NCBI GenBank assembly: GCA_035631035.1
Contig: DASQJL010000062.1
Span: 103,065 to 167,064 of the forward strand
Length of the DNA: 64,000 nt
Origin: Candidatus Binatia bacterium
GTDB lineage: Bacteria; Eisenbacteria; RBG-16-71-46; SZUA-252
Direction: 5' to 3'
The notes under the pieces were generated by a model. That model saw only the letters and a list, made by a program, of their open reading frames with translations. It was not told the origin of the DNA and made no database searches. The position numbers and the translations under genes were made by a program. Shown piece by piece: positions 17,854 through 25,821 of this stretch (positions are counted from its first letter, which is position 1; each line of letters begins with the position of its first letter).

Positions 17854-18384
17854 ATGATCGACGCTGTTGACCGTGAAATACTGTCGATTCTTCAGGAGAA
17901 CGCCCGCACCTCGAATGTGGAGGTGGCGCGGCGGATCGGGCTCGCGCCCTCCGCCGTGCTGGAACGGATCCGGAAGCTCGAGAAGCGCGGCGTGATTCGC
18001 GGCTACGAGCCGCGCCTGAACGCCTCCGCGCTCGGCTCGCCGCTCCTCGCCTTCATCTTCGTCCACGCCGACGAGAAGATCGGCGGGCTCGAGATCGGGC
18101 GGAAGATCGCGAAGTTCCCCGAGGTCCAGGAGGTGCACCAGGTCGCGGGCGAGGATTGCTACCTGGTCAAGGTGCGCATCGCGGACACCGACGCGCTGGG
18201 GCGGCTGCTTCGGGACTCCTTCGGCGCGCTCCCCGCGATCCGCACCACGCGTACGACGATCGTCCTCTCCTCGGTGAAGGAATCGGCGCAGATGCCGCTT
18301 CCGCCCGATGGCGCCGCAGCGCGCGCCTCCGAGACGCGCCGGCCGAAGCGCGCCGCCGCGCGTTCGCGCCGGAGGGCGCCATGA
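17854..18384 (+). CDS. Lrp/AsnC family transcriptional regulator
   Basis: A 176-residue regulator. The N-terminal winged helix (DREILSILQENARTSNVEVA, GLAPSAVLERIRKLEKRGVI) spans residues 5-55. The RAM ligand-binding domain spans about 65-145 (VHQVAGEDCYLVKVR). A basic, Ala/Arg-rich tail of about 30 residues is an addition to the usual length of about 150. GGAGGT lies 6 nt before the ATG. Its stop overlaps the ATG of the downstream EamA transporter gene (ATGA), so the two form an operon; by analogy with amino-acid exporters under Lrp-type control, the transporter may be its target. Confidence 0.92.
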   Translation: MIDAVDREILSILQENARTSNVEVARRIGLAPSAVLERIRKLEKRGVIRGYEPRLNASALGSPLLAFIFVHADEKIGGLEIGRKIAKFPEVQEVHQVAGEDCYLVKVRIADTDALGRLLRDSFGALPAIRTTRTTIVLSSVKESAQMPLPPDGAAARASETRRPKRAAARSRRRAP

Positions 18385-19337
18385 CCGCCGCGACGCTCCG
18401 CTCCTCGCGCTTCAAGGTGATCCTCGCGTTCGCCTGCATCTATCTGATCTGGGGAAGCACCTACCTCGCGATCCGGTTCGCGGTCGAGACGATCCCGCCC
18501 CTTCTCATGGCGGGCGTCCGTTTCGTGATCGCGGGCGGCCTCCTCTACGGCTGGCTCGCCCTGCGCGGGGAAACGATGCCTCCCACGCGCCGGCAGTGGT
18601 CGGCCGCGGCGATTCTCGGGGGGCTCTTCTTCCTCGGAGGAAACGGCGCCGTCTCGTGGTCCGAGACGCGCGTCCCGTCGGGGCTCGCCGCCCTGCTCGT
18701 CGCCACCATCCCGTTCTGGATCGTGCTGTTCGACTGGATGCGCCGGGGTGGAACGCGCCCTTCGGCCGCGGTTCTGTGCGGCGTGCTCGCCGGCTTTGCG
18801 GGTGTCGTGCTCCTGGTGGGGACCCGCGGGCCGGAGGGAGGGATCGACCACGCGGGGGCGGCGGTGCTGGTCGTCGGACCGATGGCCTGGGCCGCGGGAA
18901 CGGTCTTCTCGCGGCGGCTTTCCCATCCCCGTTCCCACCTCCAGTCGGGCGCCATGCAGATGCTGGTCGGAGGCCTCGCGTTGTGCGCCGCCGGACTCCT
19001 GCTGGGCGAGGCGCGGCAGGTCCACGTCGCGGCGATCTCGATGCGCTCGATTCTCGCGATCCTCTACCTGATCGTCGCGGGTTCGATCGTGGCCTTCAGC
19101 GCCTACAACTGGCTGCTCCAGGCCTCGACGCCCGCCCGGGTCGGGACCTACGCGTTCGTCAACCCGATCGTCGCGGTGTTCCTGGGATGGGCGTTCGCCG
19201 GCGAGGCGTTCGGGCCGAACACGCTGGTCGCGGCCCTCTTCATCCTGGCGGGAGTCGTGCTGATCGTATTCTCGCGCATGCGCGCGAAGAACGGCGGGGC
19301 TGAGCGCGCCGCAGCGTCCCGCGGGCGGGCGGCATGA
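18381..19337 (+). CDS. EamA-family (DMT) transporter
   Basis: A 318-residue drug/metabolite-transporter protein with ten predicted membrane helices in two EamA repeats. The first repeat has YLIWGSTYLAIRFAVETIPP and the second has GSIVAFSAYNWLLQASTPAR. Such proteins export amino acids or metabolites across the inner membrane. ATG 18381 overlaps the regulator stop by 4 nt. A bidirectional hairpin 29 bp after the stop separates it from the convergent Ala-rich gene. The substrate is unknown; pairing with an Lrp regulator points to amino acids. Confidence 0.9.
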   Translation: MTAATLRSSRFKVILAFACIYLIWGSTYLAIRFAVETIPPLLMAGVRFVIAGGLLYGWLALRGETMPPTRRQWSAAAILGGLFFLGGNGAVSWSETRVPSGLAALLVATIPFWIVLFDWMRRGGTRPSAAVLCGVLAGFAGVVLLVGTRGPEGGIDHAGAAVLVVGPMAWAAGTVFSRRLSHPRSHLQSGAMQMLVGGLALCAAGLLLGEARQVHVAAISMRSILAILYLIVAGSIVAFSAYNWLLQASTPARVGTYAFVNPIVAVFLGWAFAGEAFGPNTLVAALFILAGVVLIVFSRMRAKNGGAERAAASRGRAA

Positions 19338-19365
19338 CCCGCCGGCTGGGCGGGCGGTAAATGCA

Positions 19366-19391
19366 AAGGGCGGACCCTGAGGTCCGCCCTT
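19366..19391. terminator. Hairpin between convergent genes, probably bidirectional terminator
   Basis: AAGGGCGGACC (19366-19376) and GGTCCGCCCTT (19381-19391) form a perfect 11-bp stem with a CTGA loop. It lies between the stops of the EamA gene and the Ala-rich gene. T-runs are short on both strands. Confidence 0.6.
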
Positions 19392-19446
19392 CGAGCCGCG
19401 ACCGGCCCTTCCGTGCTCGGCCGCAGTGCTGTTATCCGAACGCTCG

Positions 19447-20352
19447 CTACTTCTTCCCGCCGTCGCTGCCGGAAGCGCTTCCCGCCGGGGCAGACGCGGC
19501 GTCGGGGGCCGCATCCTTGCCCGCGTCCGCCTTGGCGGACGCTGCCTTGTCCGCCTTGGACGCTGCCTTGTCCGCATCCGCCTTGGCGGACGCTGCCTTG
19601 GACGCCTCCTTCATGGCCGCCTTCTCAGCCTTCGCGGCACGTTCGCTCGCGTCGGCCTTGGAGCCGGCCCCATGCACGACGGCCACCTTGCCGTCAGCCG
19701 GCACCGCGCCCTTGGCGACACGAGCCTCCTCCTTGGCCGCCTTCACGACGTCCCCGAGGCGCAGCCCCATTCCGGTGGCGATCTGTCCCCACGACATCCC
19801 CTCCCCGCGCAGATCGAAGACCTGCTTGGCCGTGAGGTCGGTCGATCCGTTGGCGACGAGGGCATGGGCGATCATCAGCTGCCCCCAGCTCGCCTTGAGA
19901 TCGTTCTTCTCGGAGAGGAGCGCGTCCGGCGTGGTGCCGAATTCCGCCGCGAGCCGCGCGGCGATCTTCGCGTCGCCGTCGGCCGCGACGTTCTTCTCGA
20001 CGTCGTTGGAGGCGGCATCCAGGGCCGTGGTGACCTTCTGGTCCGTCTTGGCGTCGACCTTCTTTCCCTCGTCGCGGATCCGCGCCAGAACGTCCGCGGC
20101 GCTTGGCGCCGCCGGGGCGGCCGCGTCGCTGCTCACGGCGGGCTGACCGGGATCGGCCGGAGCGGTCGTCGGCGCGGGAGCCGGCTGCGTGGCCGGAGGC
20201 GGCTGCGTGGCCGGAGCCGGCTGCGTGCTCGGCGTCTGGGTCTGGTCCGCGGCGCCGGGCGCGGTCTGCGTCGCGGCGTCGTCGGCCAGCGCCGGGATCG
20301 CGGCGAGGGACAGGAGGCCGAGAGTTACCAACAGGGAGGTGGTGCGCTTCAT
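19447..20352 (-). CDS. Exported Ala/Lys-rich hypothetical protein
   Basis: A 301-residue protein of low complexity. A signal peptide is clear (TLGLLSLAAIPALA). A Pro/Thr/Gln-rich linker with ATQP repeats follows at about 25-75. A helical middle contains FDLRGEGMSWGQIATGMGLRL. The C-terminal third is made of KADA/AASKAD repeats. Known families could not be assigned. It is probably periplasmic or wall-attached and disordered or coiled. ATG 20352 has GGAG 8 nt upstream. The roughly 500-bp leader region contains a strong terminator-like structure on the same strand (20424-20511), so expression may be attenuated. Confidence 0.7.
   Translation of the reverse strand: MKRTTSLLVTLGLLSLAAIPALADDAATQTAPGAADQTQTPSTQPAPATQPPPATQPAPAPTTAPADPGQPAVSSDAAAPAAPSAADVLARIRDEGKKVDAKTDQKVTTALDAASNDVEKNVAADGDAKIAARLAAEFGTTPDALLSEKNDLKASWGQLMIAHALVANGSTDLTAKQVFDLRGEGMSWGQIATGMGLRLGDVVKAAKEEARVAKGAVPADGKVAVVHGAGSKADASERAAKAEKAAMKEASKAASAKADADKAASKADKAASAKADAGKDAAPDAASAPAGSASGSDGGKK
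19526..19600. repeat. Short repeats encoding the Ala/Lys-rich tail
   Basis: GACGCTGCCTTG occurs three times (19538, 19559, 19589) and the palindrome TCCGCCTTGGCGGA twice (19526-19539, 19577-19590). They encode the AASKAD/SAKADA units of the Ala-rich protein. Such repeats can vary in number by slippage. Confidence 0.7.
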
Positions 20353-20423
20353 GGAACTGACTCCTTCATGGCCGCGCGTCCCGAACGCACGTCCGAGGCG
20401 GCGACTCACGGTCTCCGCGGAAC

Positions 20424-20511
20424 CTAAAAAATGGCCAGGGTCCTCGCGCCCCACCCCGGAGAGGCGAGGCGCGGAGGAGATGTCGTGATCGAAATCCGTT
20501 CCAACCCTGGC
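20424..20511 (-). terminator. Terminator-like structure in the leader of the Ala-rich gene
   Basis: On the minus strand GGCCAGGGT (20511-20503) pairs with ACCCTGGCC (20441-20433), followed at once by ATTTTTTAGG (T-run about 20429-20424). The enclosed ~60 nt contains a smaller stem (GCGCC/GGCGC). It ends about 70 nt before ATG 20352. It could stop an upstream small RNA or attenuate the Ala-rich gene. Confidence 0.45.
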
Positions 20512-20665
20512 CGCCTCGATTCATCCCGGCGCCGTCATGGCGACGCCGAGGCAGACGTTCAGGAGAAAGGGACATGCCAGCGTGGGGAGCTGCGCCTGTG
20601 AAAAGCGCAAGTCGCTAGCACGAGGCCATTTAGCGCCGAGGCGGCCTTGCGCCGCGCGAACGAAA

Positions 20666-20705
20666 GGGCGCCGCCCTGTCCCGTTGCGGACAGGATACGG
20701 CGCCC
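20666..20705. repeat. Compound inverted repeat (structured RNA or terminator candidate)
   Basis: Outer arms GGGCGCCG (20666-20673) and CGGCGCCC (20698-20705) enclose inner arms CCTGTCC (20675-20681) and GGACAGG (20688-20694) with a 6-nt loop and a small asymmetric bulge. On the minus strand the outer arm is followed by TTTCG only. Confidence 0.45.
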
Positions 20706-20847
20706 GTGGAACGGCTGGGGACGGCTCGGACAAGTCCCACTCGCCCGGCGCGCCTCCCATTTCGCGACCGCTCCGTTCACGTGGGGCCCAACCAGCTCCC
20801 TGCTTCTCACTAGGTGACGCCCGGGGCCTCTGCTATAGAGGAGCTAC

Positions 20848-21735
20848 GTGAAACCCATGAGCCGGGCACGGTTACAGGTCCTGGCGGCGGCTCTCATCTT
20901 CTCCGTGGGGGGCGCCGGGATCAAGGCGTGCGCCTTGACGAGCTGGCAGGTGGCGAGCTTCCGATCCGGCATCGCCGCGCTCGCCGTCTGGCTGATGATG
21001 CCGGAAGCCCGGCGCGGCTTTCGGCGTCCCGTGTGGCTCGTATCCCTGGCCTACGCCGCGACGGTTCTCCTCTTCGTCCTCGCGAACAAGCTCACGACGT
21101 CGGCGAACACGATCTTCCTGCAATCGACGGCCCCGCTCTACATCCTGCTGCTGGCGCCGGCGCTCCTGCGCGAGAAGACGCGCGCGTTCGACTGGGCGAT
21201 CATCGGACTCCTGGCGATCGGCCTCTCCTTCTTCTTCGTGGGCGCCGAGGCTCCCCTCCGAACCGCGCCCAATCCGGCGCTCGGCAACATCCTCGCTGCC
21301 GCCGCGGGGATCACCTGGGCCCTGACCGTGATGGGGCTGCGCTGGATCGGTCGCGCGGAGGGCGCCGCGGGATCCGCCCCGGCCGTCGTGATCGCGGGCA
21401 ACGCCATCGCCTTCCTGGTCGCGCTTCCCTTCGCGCTGCCCGTGGAGCACGCGCGCGCGCTCGACTGGGTGATCGTGTCGGGGCTGGGGGTCGTGCAGAT
21501 CGGCGTGGCCTACGTGTTCCTGGTGCGGGCCATGCGCCACGTCCCGGCGCTGGAGGCCTCGGTGCTCCTCCTCCTCGAGCCGGCGCTGAACCCGCTCTGG
21601 GCGTGGATCATCCATGGGGAGCGGCCGGGTCCCTGGTCCAACGCGGGCGGGCTGCTCATCCTCGGCGCCACCGGGCTCAAGACCTGGCTGGACTCGCCGC
21701 GGGGCCGTCCGCGTAACGCACCACCAGCACCGTGA
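20848..21735 (+). CDS. EamA-family (DMT) transporter
   Basis: A 295-residue ten-helix transporter with two EamA repeats. The first begins QVLAAALIFSVGGAGIKACA and the second holds GVVQIGVAYVFLVRAMRHVP and LLEPALNPLWAWIIHGE, which are typical. It belongs to the same superfamily as the 18381-19337 protein but is not close to it in sequence. The GTG at 20848 lies 4-5 nt after GAGGAG; ATG 20857 is an alternative. Its 3' end overlaps the convergent PP2C gene by 59 bp, which is long for antisense overlap. The substrate is unknown. Confidence 0.9.
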   Translation: MKPMSRARLQVLAAALIFSVGGAGIKACALTSWQVASFRSGIAALAVWLMMPEARRGFRRPVWLVSLAYAATVLLFVLANKLTTSANTIFLQSTAPLYILLLAPALLREKTRAFDWAIIGLLAIGLSFFFVGAEAPLRTAPNPALGNILAAAAGITWALTVMGLRWIGRAEGAAGSAPAVVIAGNAIAFLVALPFALPVEHARALDWVIVSGLGVVQIGVAYVFLVRAMRHVPALEASVLLLLEPALNPLWAWIIHGERPGPWSNAGGLLILGATGLKTWLDSPRGRPRNAPPAP

Positions 21736-22897
21736 CGTCGTCGGCCGGCGGATGGCCTGACGCGAACGCCCGCACGTCGTCGAGCAGCGATTGGAGGATC
21801 GCAGACGGAGGGCTTCCCCGGCTTCGCTCGAGACACGAGAGCAGGCGCTCTTCGCCGTACTGCTCCCCGCCCGGCGCCTCGGCGTCGGTGACGCCGTCGC
21901 TGTAGAGCACCAGCGTGTCCCCAGGCGTGAGCAGCGCCTCCTCCTCGGCGTAGGAAGCGAAGTCGAAGGCGCCCACCATCAGCCCGCCCTCTTCCAGGCG
22001 CGTCATCGTCCCGTCGCCGCGGAACAGGAAGCCGGGGTTGTGTCCCGCGTTGCAGGTGACCAGCTTCCCCGCCCGGTCCAGGCAGCCGTAGAAGAGGGTC
22101 GCGAAGCGCGCCTCGATCGCGCGGCGGAGGAGGGCCTTGTTGACGCGGTCGACGGTCATGGCGGGCGGCACGTCCGGTCCCACGTGCGAGGCGAGGATTC
22201 CCTGGGCCATCGCGGCCAGGATCGCCGCCGGCGGCCCCTTGCCCGCGACGTCCCCGAGCGCGAACGCCAGGCGTCCGTCCCCCAGCTCGAAGTAGTCGAA
22301 GAAGTCTCCGCCGATCGTCCGGCAGGGAATGGAGGATCCGGTGGCGCTGCACGTGGCCGCCTCGTGGGAATGCGGGGGCAGCAGCGCCTGCTGGATCGAG
22401 GCCGCCGTGCGCAGCTCCTGCTGCTCGCGTCCGCGGGCTTCCGCCGTGGCGATGACGTGCGTCAGGTACCGGCCCTGGATGATGAAGACGTAGTTCACGG
22501 CCAGGAAGAGCGCGCCGAAGAGCAGCGACCAGACCAGGATCTCCACCATCACGTGCGCCGAGCGGAGCAGTCCGGGGGCGATGGTGAAGTGGAGCACGAC
22601 CGCGGCGAGGAGGGTTCCCACCAGGCTGGCGACGCCGTAACTGGCGATCTCGCGCACCAGCCCCGCGCCGCGGTCGGCCCGACCGTCCCGCGAGAGTCTG
22701 GGGCGCACCCATTTCGTATTGGCCTCGATGCACCATCCGATGATCAGCGAGAAGATGAGCGAGGCGACGTAGTACGCGGCGAACTGGCGGCCGGTGGTGC
22801 TCTGGAACTGGAAGAACAGGGCAAAGGGAACCGCGATCAGCGCGGGACGAAGGAGCAGCTTCCAGACCGGGGATTTTCGGAAGGAGCGCGCGGCCAT
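21677..22897 (-). CDS. Membrane PP2C/SpoIIE-type serine/threonine phosphatase
   Basis: A 406-residue protein. The N-terminal half carries four membrane helices (about 15-30, 40-57, 85-108, 120-142). A PP2C-like SpoIIE domain follows at about 190-395, with GGDFFDYF, ALGDVAGKGPPAA, CNAGHNPGF and YSDGVTDA, the metal-binding signatures. It should dephosphorylate Ser/Thr residues, typically on anti-sigma antagonists. The gene begins 10 bp after the response-regulator stop, so it probably belongs to that operon. AGGA or the overlapping TAGGAT hexamer precedes the ATG. Confidence 0.9.
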   Translation of the reverse strand: MAARSFRKSPVWKLLLRPALIAVPFALFFQFQSTTGRQFAAYYVASLIFSLIIGWCIEANTKWVRPRLSRDGRADRGAGLVREIASYGVASLVGTLLAAVVLHFTIAPGLLRSAHVMVEILVWSLLFGALFLAVNYVFIIQGRYLTHVIATAEARGREQQELRTAASIQQALLPPHSHEAATCSATGSSIPCRTIGGDFFDYFELGDGRLAFALGDVAGKGPPAAILAAMAQGILASHVGPDVPPAMTVDRVNKALLRRAIEARFATLFYGCLDRAGKLVTCNAGHNPGFLFRGDGTMTRLEEGGLMVGAFDFASYAEEEALLTPGDTLVLYSDGVTDAEAPGGEQYGEERLLSCLERSRGSPPSAILQSLLDDVRAFASGHPPADDVTVLVVRYADGPAASPARS

Positions 22898-22907
22898 GCG
22901 CGCGATC

Positions 22908-24263
22908 CTAGCACGCCGCTTCGGCTTCCAGCTCCTTGAGCTTTCGGTAGAGGTTGCGCTCGCTGATCCCGAGGATCTTGGCGGCCCGCTGGCGGTGGCC
23001 GTTGCACTCGCCCAGGACCTGACGGATGTAGCGCCGCTCGGCCTCGGCCAGGGTCATCCGCGACGTCGCCGACTCGCCGTTGCGCATGGGCGCGGCGCGC
23101 ACTCCGATCGGGAGCTCCGCGGGCTGGAGCACGTCGCCGTCCGAGAGGATCAGCGCGCGCTCGATCACGTTCTGCAGCTCGCGCGCGTTCCCCGGCCAGT
23201 CGTAGCGCACCAGCACGCTCATCGCCTCGGGGCTCACCGTGACGCCCCGCTTCCCGACGACGCCGCTCGAGTGGATGAAGTGCTCGACCAGGAGCGGAAT
23301 GTCCTCGCGGCGGTCGCGAAGCGGCGGAATCTGGATCGAGAAGACGTTCAACCGATAGTAGAGGTCCTCGCGGAAGGTGCCGGAGCGCATCATCGCCTCG
23401 AGGTCGCGGTTCGTCGCCGCGATGACGCGCACGTCCACCGAGACGTCGGAGGTTCCGCCCACCCGGCGGAAGACGCCCGTCTCCAGCACGCGGAGGAGCT
23501 TCACCTGGAGCGCCGGCGTCACCTCGCCGATCTCGTCCAGGAACAGCGTGCCGCGGTCGGCGACCTCGAAGAGGCCGTGCTTGAGCCGCACGGCGCCGGT
23601 GTAGGCGCCCTTCTCGTGCCCGAAGAGCTCGCTCTGGAGCAGGTTCTCGTGGAGCGAGGCGCAGTCGACGACGACGAAGGGCCGCCGCGCCCGGCGGCTC
23701 GCGCGATGGACCGCGCGCGCCACGAGCTCCTTCCCCACGCCGCTCTCTCCACGGATCAGGACCGTGGAATCGGTGCCGGCCACGCGGCCGATCAGGCCCA
23801 TGACCTCGCGAAGCGGCGCCGTGGAGCCGACGATGCGATCGCTCGGTTTCAGCCGGTCGACGTCGCGCTGCAGGGCGAGGTTCTCGCGGGCCAGCGCCTG
23901 GACTTGAAGCGCGCGCTGGAGCACCGCTTCCATCTGTCCCAGCGTGCACGGCTTCGCCAGGAAATCGAAGGCCCCCTGCTTCATCGCCCAGATCGCCTCC
24001 TGCACGGTGCCGAAGGCGGTGAGGACGATGACCTGCGTCGCCGGGAAGGCTCCGTGGATCTCGGGGATCAGGTCGAGGCCGTTCCCGTCCGGAAGGCGCA
24101 GGTCCAGGAAGACGACGTCATACGCGCGCTCGGCCAGGAGCTCGCGCGCATCGGCCAGGGAGCCGGCGGTCTCGAGCGAGTAGCCGGCGTGCCGCAGCTC
24201 CTCGTGCGCGATCACGCGGAACGATTCTTCGTCGTCGACCAGGAGAACCCGGGGCTCAGCCAT
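22908..24263 (-). CDS. Sigma-54-dependent response regulator (NtrC family)
   Basis: A 451-residue regulator. The receiver domain (residues 4-115) has acidic DDEES, phospho-acceptor Asp in VVFLDLRLPDGNG (about 52) and Lys in FLAKPC. The AAA+ domain has Walker A GESGVGKE (about 167), the sigma-54 contact loop GAYTGA (about 209) and Walker B LFLDEIGE. The C-terminal Fis-type helix-turn-helix is RAAKILGISERNLYRKL. When phosphorylated it should activate RpoN promoters. I choose ATG 24263 with GGAGGAGAGG upstream; it overlaps the kinase gene by 8 bp. GTG 24275 is possible. Confidence 0.95.
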   Translation of the reverse strand: MAEPRVLLVDDEESFRVIAHEELRHAGYSLETAGSLADARELLAERAYDVVFLDLRLPDGNGLDLIPEIHGAFPATQVIVLTAFGTVQEAIWAMKQGAFDFLAKPCTLGQMEAVLQRALQVQALARENLALQRDVDRLKPSDRIVGSTAPLREVMGLIGRVAGTDSTVLIRGESGVGKELVARAVHRASRRARRPFVVVDCASLHENLLQSELFGHEKGAYTGAVRLKHGLFEVADRGTLFLDEIGEVTPALQVKLLRVLETGVFRRVGGTSDVSVDVRVIAATNRDLEAMMRSGTFREDLYYRLNVFSIQIPPLRDRREDIPLLVEHFIHSSGVVGKRGVTVSPEAMSVLVRYDWPGNARELQNVIERALILSDGDVLQPAELPIGVRAAPMRNGESATSRMTLAEAERRYIRQVLGECNGHRQRAAKILGISERNLYRKLKELEAEAAC

Positions 24264-25101
24264 CCTCTCCTCCACGGGACTGGATCGGCAGCTCGACCGT
24301 GAAGCGCGCGCCGTGCGGCGTGAGGTTCTCGGTCCGGATCACCCCCCCCTGCCTGGCGACGATGCTCTGGGAGATGGAGAGCCCCAGTCCCGTTCCCCGC
24401 CCCGGGGGCTTCGTCGTGAAGAAGGGATCCCAGATGCGGTCCTTGATCTCGGGAGGAACGCCCTGCCCGGTGTCGTCCACCTCGAGCATGGCCGCCTCGG
24501 CCGTGTAGCGCGTGCGCGCCGTGAGCACGCCCCCCTTCGGCATCGCCTGGAGCGCGTTCATCATGATGTTCAGGCAGACGCTTCGCATCGCCCCCTCGCG
24601 CGCCCAGATGCACGGCAGTCCCGGCGCCAGGTCCAGCTGGGAGCGGATCCCCTGGACCGTCATCTGGTATCCGAGCAGCGCGGCCGTGTCGTCCACCGCG
24701 CGATTCAGGTTGAACCAGTTCGCCTTCTCGGACTCGGGGCGGGCGAGGAGCATCAGCTTGTCGGCGATGTCGCGCACCCGGCGCGTCTCCCGCTCCAGGA
24801 TGTCGAGCAGCCGCGTCACGTCGGCGGCGGAGGCGGCCTCCTGCGGGTCGGAGAGACGACGGCGGAGCGCCTCGACCCCGGCGAGCAGCGACGCGAGCGG
24901 GTTGTTGATCTCGTGGGCGACGCCGGCGGCCAGGATGCCCAGCGACGCGAGCCGCTCGCTGTGACTGAGCTGCCGCTCCAGGGCGCCGCGATCTTCGACG
25001 AACGGGAGCGGCGCGGCGATCCCCGCGGCCGGCGCCAGGGTGGTGGGCGCCGGAGGACCGGCGGTTCCGGGGTTGGTTGAAGCTGGGCTCTCCACTGACA
25101 T
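24256..25101 (-). CDS. Cytoplasmic sensor histidine kinase
   Basis: A 281-residue kinase without membrane helices. After a Pro/Ala-rich start, the HisKA domain (about 50-125) has the phosphorylated His in AAGVAHEINNPLAS. The HATPase domain has the N box NIMMNALQAM, G1 VDDTGQGVP, and DPFFTTKPPGRGTGLGLS. No separate sensor domain is visible, so the signal is unclear. ATG 25101 has GGAG upstream. It is coupled to the sigma-54 regulator gene and divergent from hsp20. Confidence 0.93.
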   Translation of the reverse strand: MSVESPASTNPGTAGPPAPTTLAPAAGIAAPLPFVEDRGALERQLSHSERLASLGILAAGVAHEINNPLASLLAGVEALRRRLSDPQEAASAADVTRLLDILERETRRVRDIADKLMLLARPESEKANWFNLNRAVDDTAALLGYQMTVQGIRSQLDLAPGLPCIWAREGAMRSVCLNIMMNALQAMPKGGVLTARTRYTAEAAMLEVDDTGQGVPPEIKDRIWDPFFTTKPPGRGTGLGLSISQSIVARQGGVIRTENLTPHGARFTVELPIQSRGGEDG

Positions 25102-25154
25102 GGTGGTCTCCGTTCTCTGACAGATTGGCAGAGGAGGCCCGCGCGCCGATACGG

Positions 25155-25164
25155 TACCTAGGTA
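25155..25164. promoter_or_regulatory. Palindrome TACCTAGGTA between kinase and hsp20 genes
   Basis: A perfect 10-bp palindrome 110-120 bp upstream of the transcription start predicted from the sigma-54-like promoter at 25251-25266. This is where an NtrC-type activator would bind. A partial copy (CACCTACCGG) follows at about 25175. Confidence 0.4.
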
Positions 25165-25250
25165 GAAGTCCCGCACCTACCGGAGCCGAAGTGCTTGGCC
25201 GATGGGGGCTCGCGGCCGGTTGCGCGCGGCGCCGCCCGGCCGGGCGTTCG

Positions 25251-25266
25251 CGGCACAATTCGTGCG
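25251..25266 (+). promoter_or_regulatory. Sigma-54-type promoter candidate for hsp20
   Basis: CGGCACAATTCGTGCG has GG at 25252-25253 and GC at 25264-25265, the required spacing, and matches GGCAC plus TGC of the consensus TGGCAC-N5-TTGCA. The predicted start is near 25277, about 97 nt before ATG 25374. An NtrC-family regulator operon lies next door. Confidence 0.45.
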
Positions 25267-25373
25267 GTTCCTGCTCCCGGTCGACGCGACGACCAAGCAC
25301 CGAGCGCGATCCCGGGAAGCGCTGCGCCGCCCGGCTTCGCGGGGCCACCACGGCGGGCAAAGGGGGAGATGGA

Positions 25374-25808
25374 ATGAAACCGCTCATCTCGGATGCCGGA
25401 ATCTCGGCGCTACGCCGGGAGATGGACCGGCTCTTCGATCAGTTCTGGGGCTCGGAAACGCCGGTCAACACGTACGGGGTATGGGTCCCCTCGCTCGACA
25501 TCGCCGACAAGGGGGACGCGATCGTCGTGAAGGCGGAAGTCCCGGGCGTGGATCCGAAGGAGATCCAGGTCACGGTGGACGAAAACGTCCTCACGCTGAC
25601 GGGCGAGAAGCGGTACGAGAAGGACGAGAAGGACGAGAAGCACTATCGCATGGAGCGGTCGATGGGCAGCTTCACCCGGAGCGTTCAGCTCCCCCTGCCC
25701 GTCGATGCGACGAACGTCACGGCGGTTCACAAGAACGGCCTGCTCACGATCCGACTCCCGAAGACGAAAGCCGTGAAAGGCGCCGCGATCCCGGTGAAGA
25801 TCGAGTGA
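25374..25808 (+). CDS. Hsp20/alpha-crystallin small heat-shock protein
   Basis: A 144-residue small heat-shock chaperone. The alpha-crystallin domain spans about 38-135, with VPSLDIADKGDAIVVKAEVP, EIQVTVDENVLTLTGEK and the conserved HKNGLLTIRLPK near the end. It binds unfolding proteins without ATP. ATG 25374 has GGGGGAG 4-9 nt upstream; the open frame to 25077 is not coding in appearance. It is divergent from a histidine kinase/sigma-54 regulator operon and preceded by a sigma-54-like promoter, suggesting stress control by that pair. Confidence 0.93.
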   Translation: MKPLISDAGISALRREMDRLFDQFWGSETPVNTYGVWVPSLDIADKGDAIVVKAEVPGVDPKEIQVTVDENVLTLTGEKRYEKDEKDEKHYRMERSMGSFTRSVQLPLPVDATNVTAVHKNGLLTIRLPKTKAVKGAAIPVKIE

Positions 25809-25821
25809 CGTCCCGAAGCTC

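Larger units (their letters stand above)
20353..20847. other. 495-bp intergenic region with two stem-loops, no gene seen
   Basis: No open frame here resembles a protein. The region holds a compound stem-loop (20666-20705), a terminator-like stem with a T6 run on the minus strand (20424-20511), and the promoters of the flanking divergent genes (TATAGA at 20834-20839 lies 8 nt before the GTG of the EamA gene). I looked for SRP RNA, RNase P RNA and tmRNA signatures and saw none. Confidence 0.6.

Noticed and set aside
20560..20810. Short open frames of 80-100 codons in the 495-bp gap
   Set aside because: No homology, no ribosome site, Arg/Pro-rich composition typical of non-coding GC-rich DNA.
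20353..20847. SRP RNA, RNase P RNA or tmRNA
   Set aside because: None of the conserved cores (GGAAGGAAGCA of SRP, GGAAAGUCC of RNase P, the tmRNA tag region) is present here or in the gap at 40168-40661.
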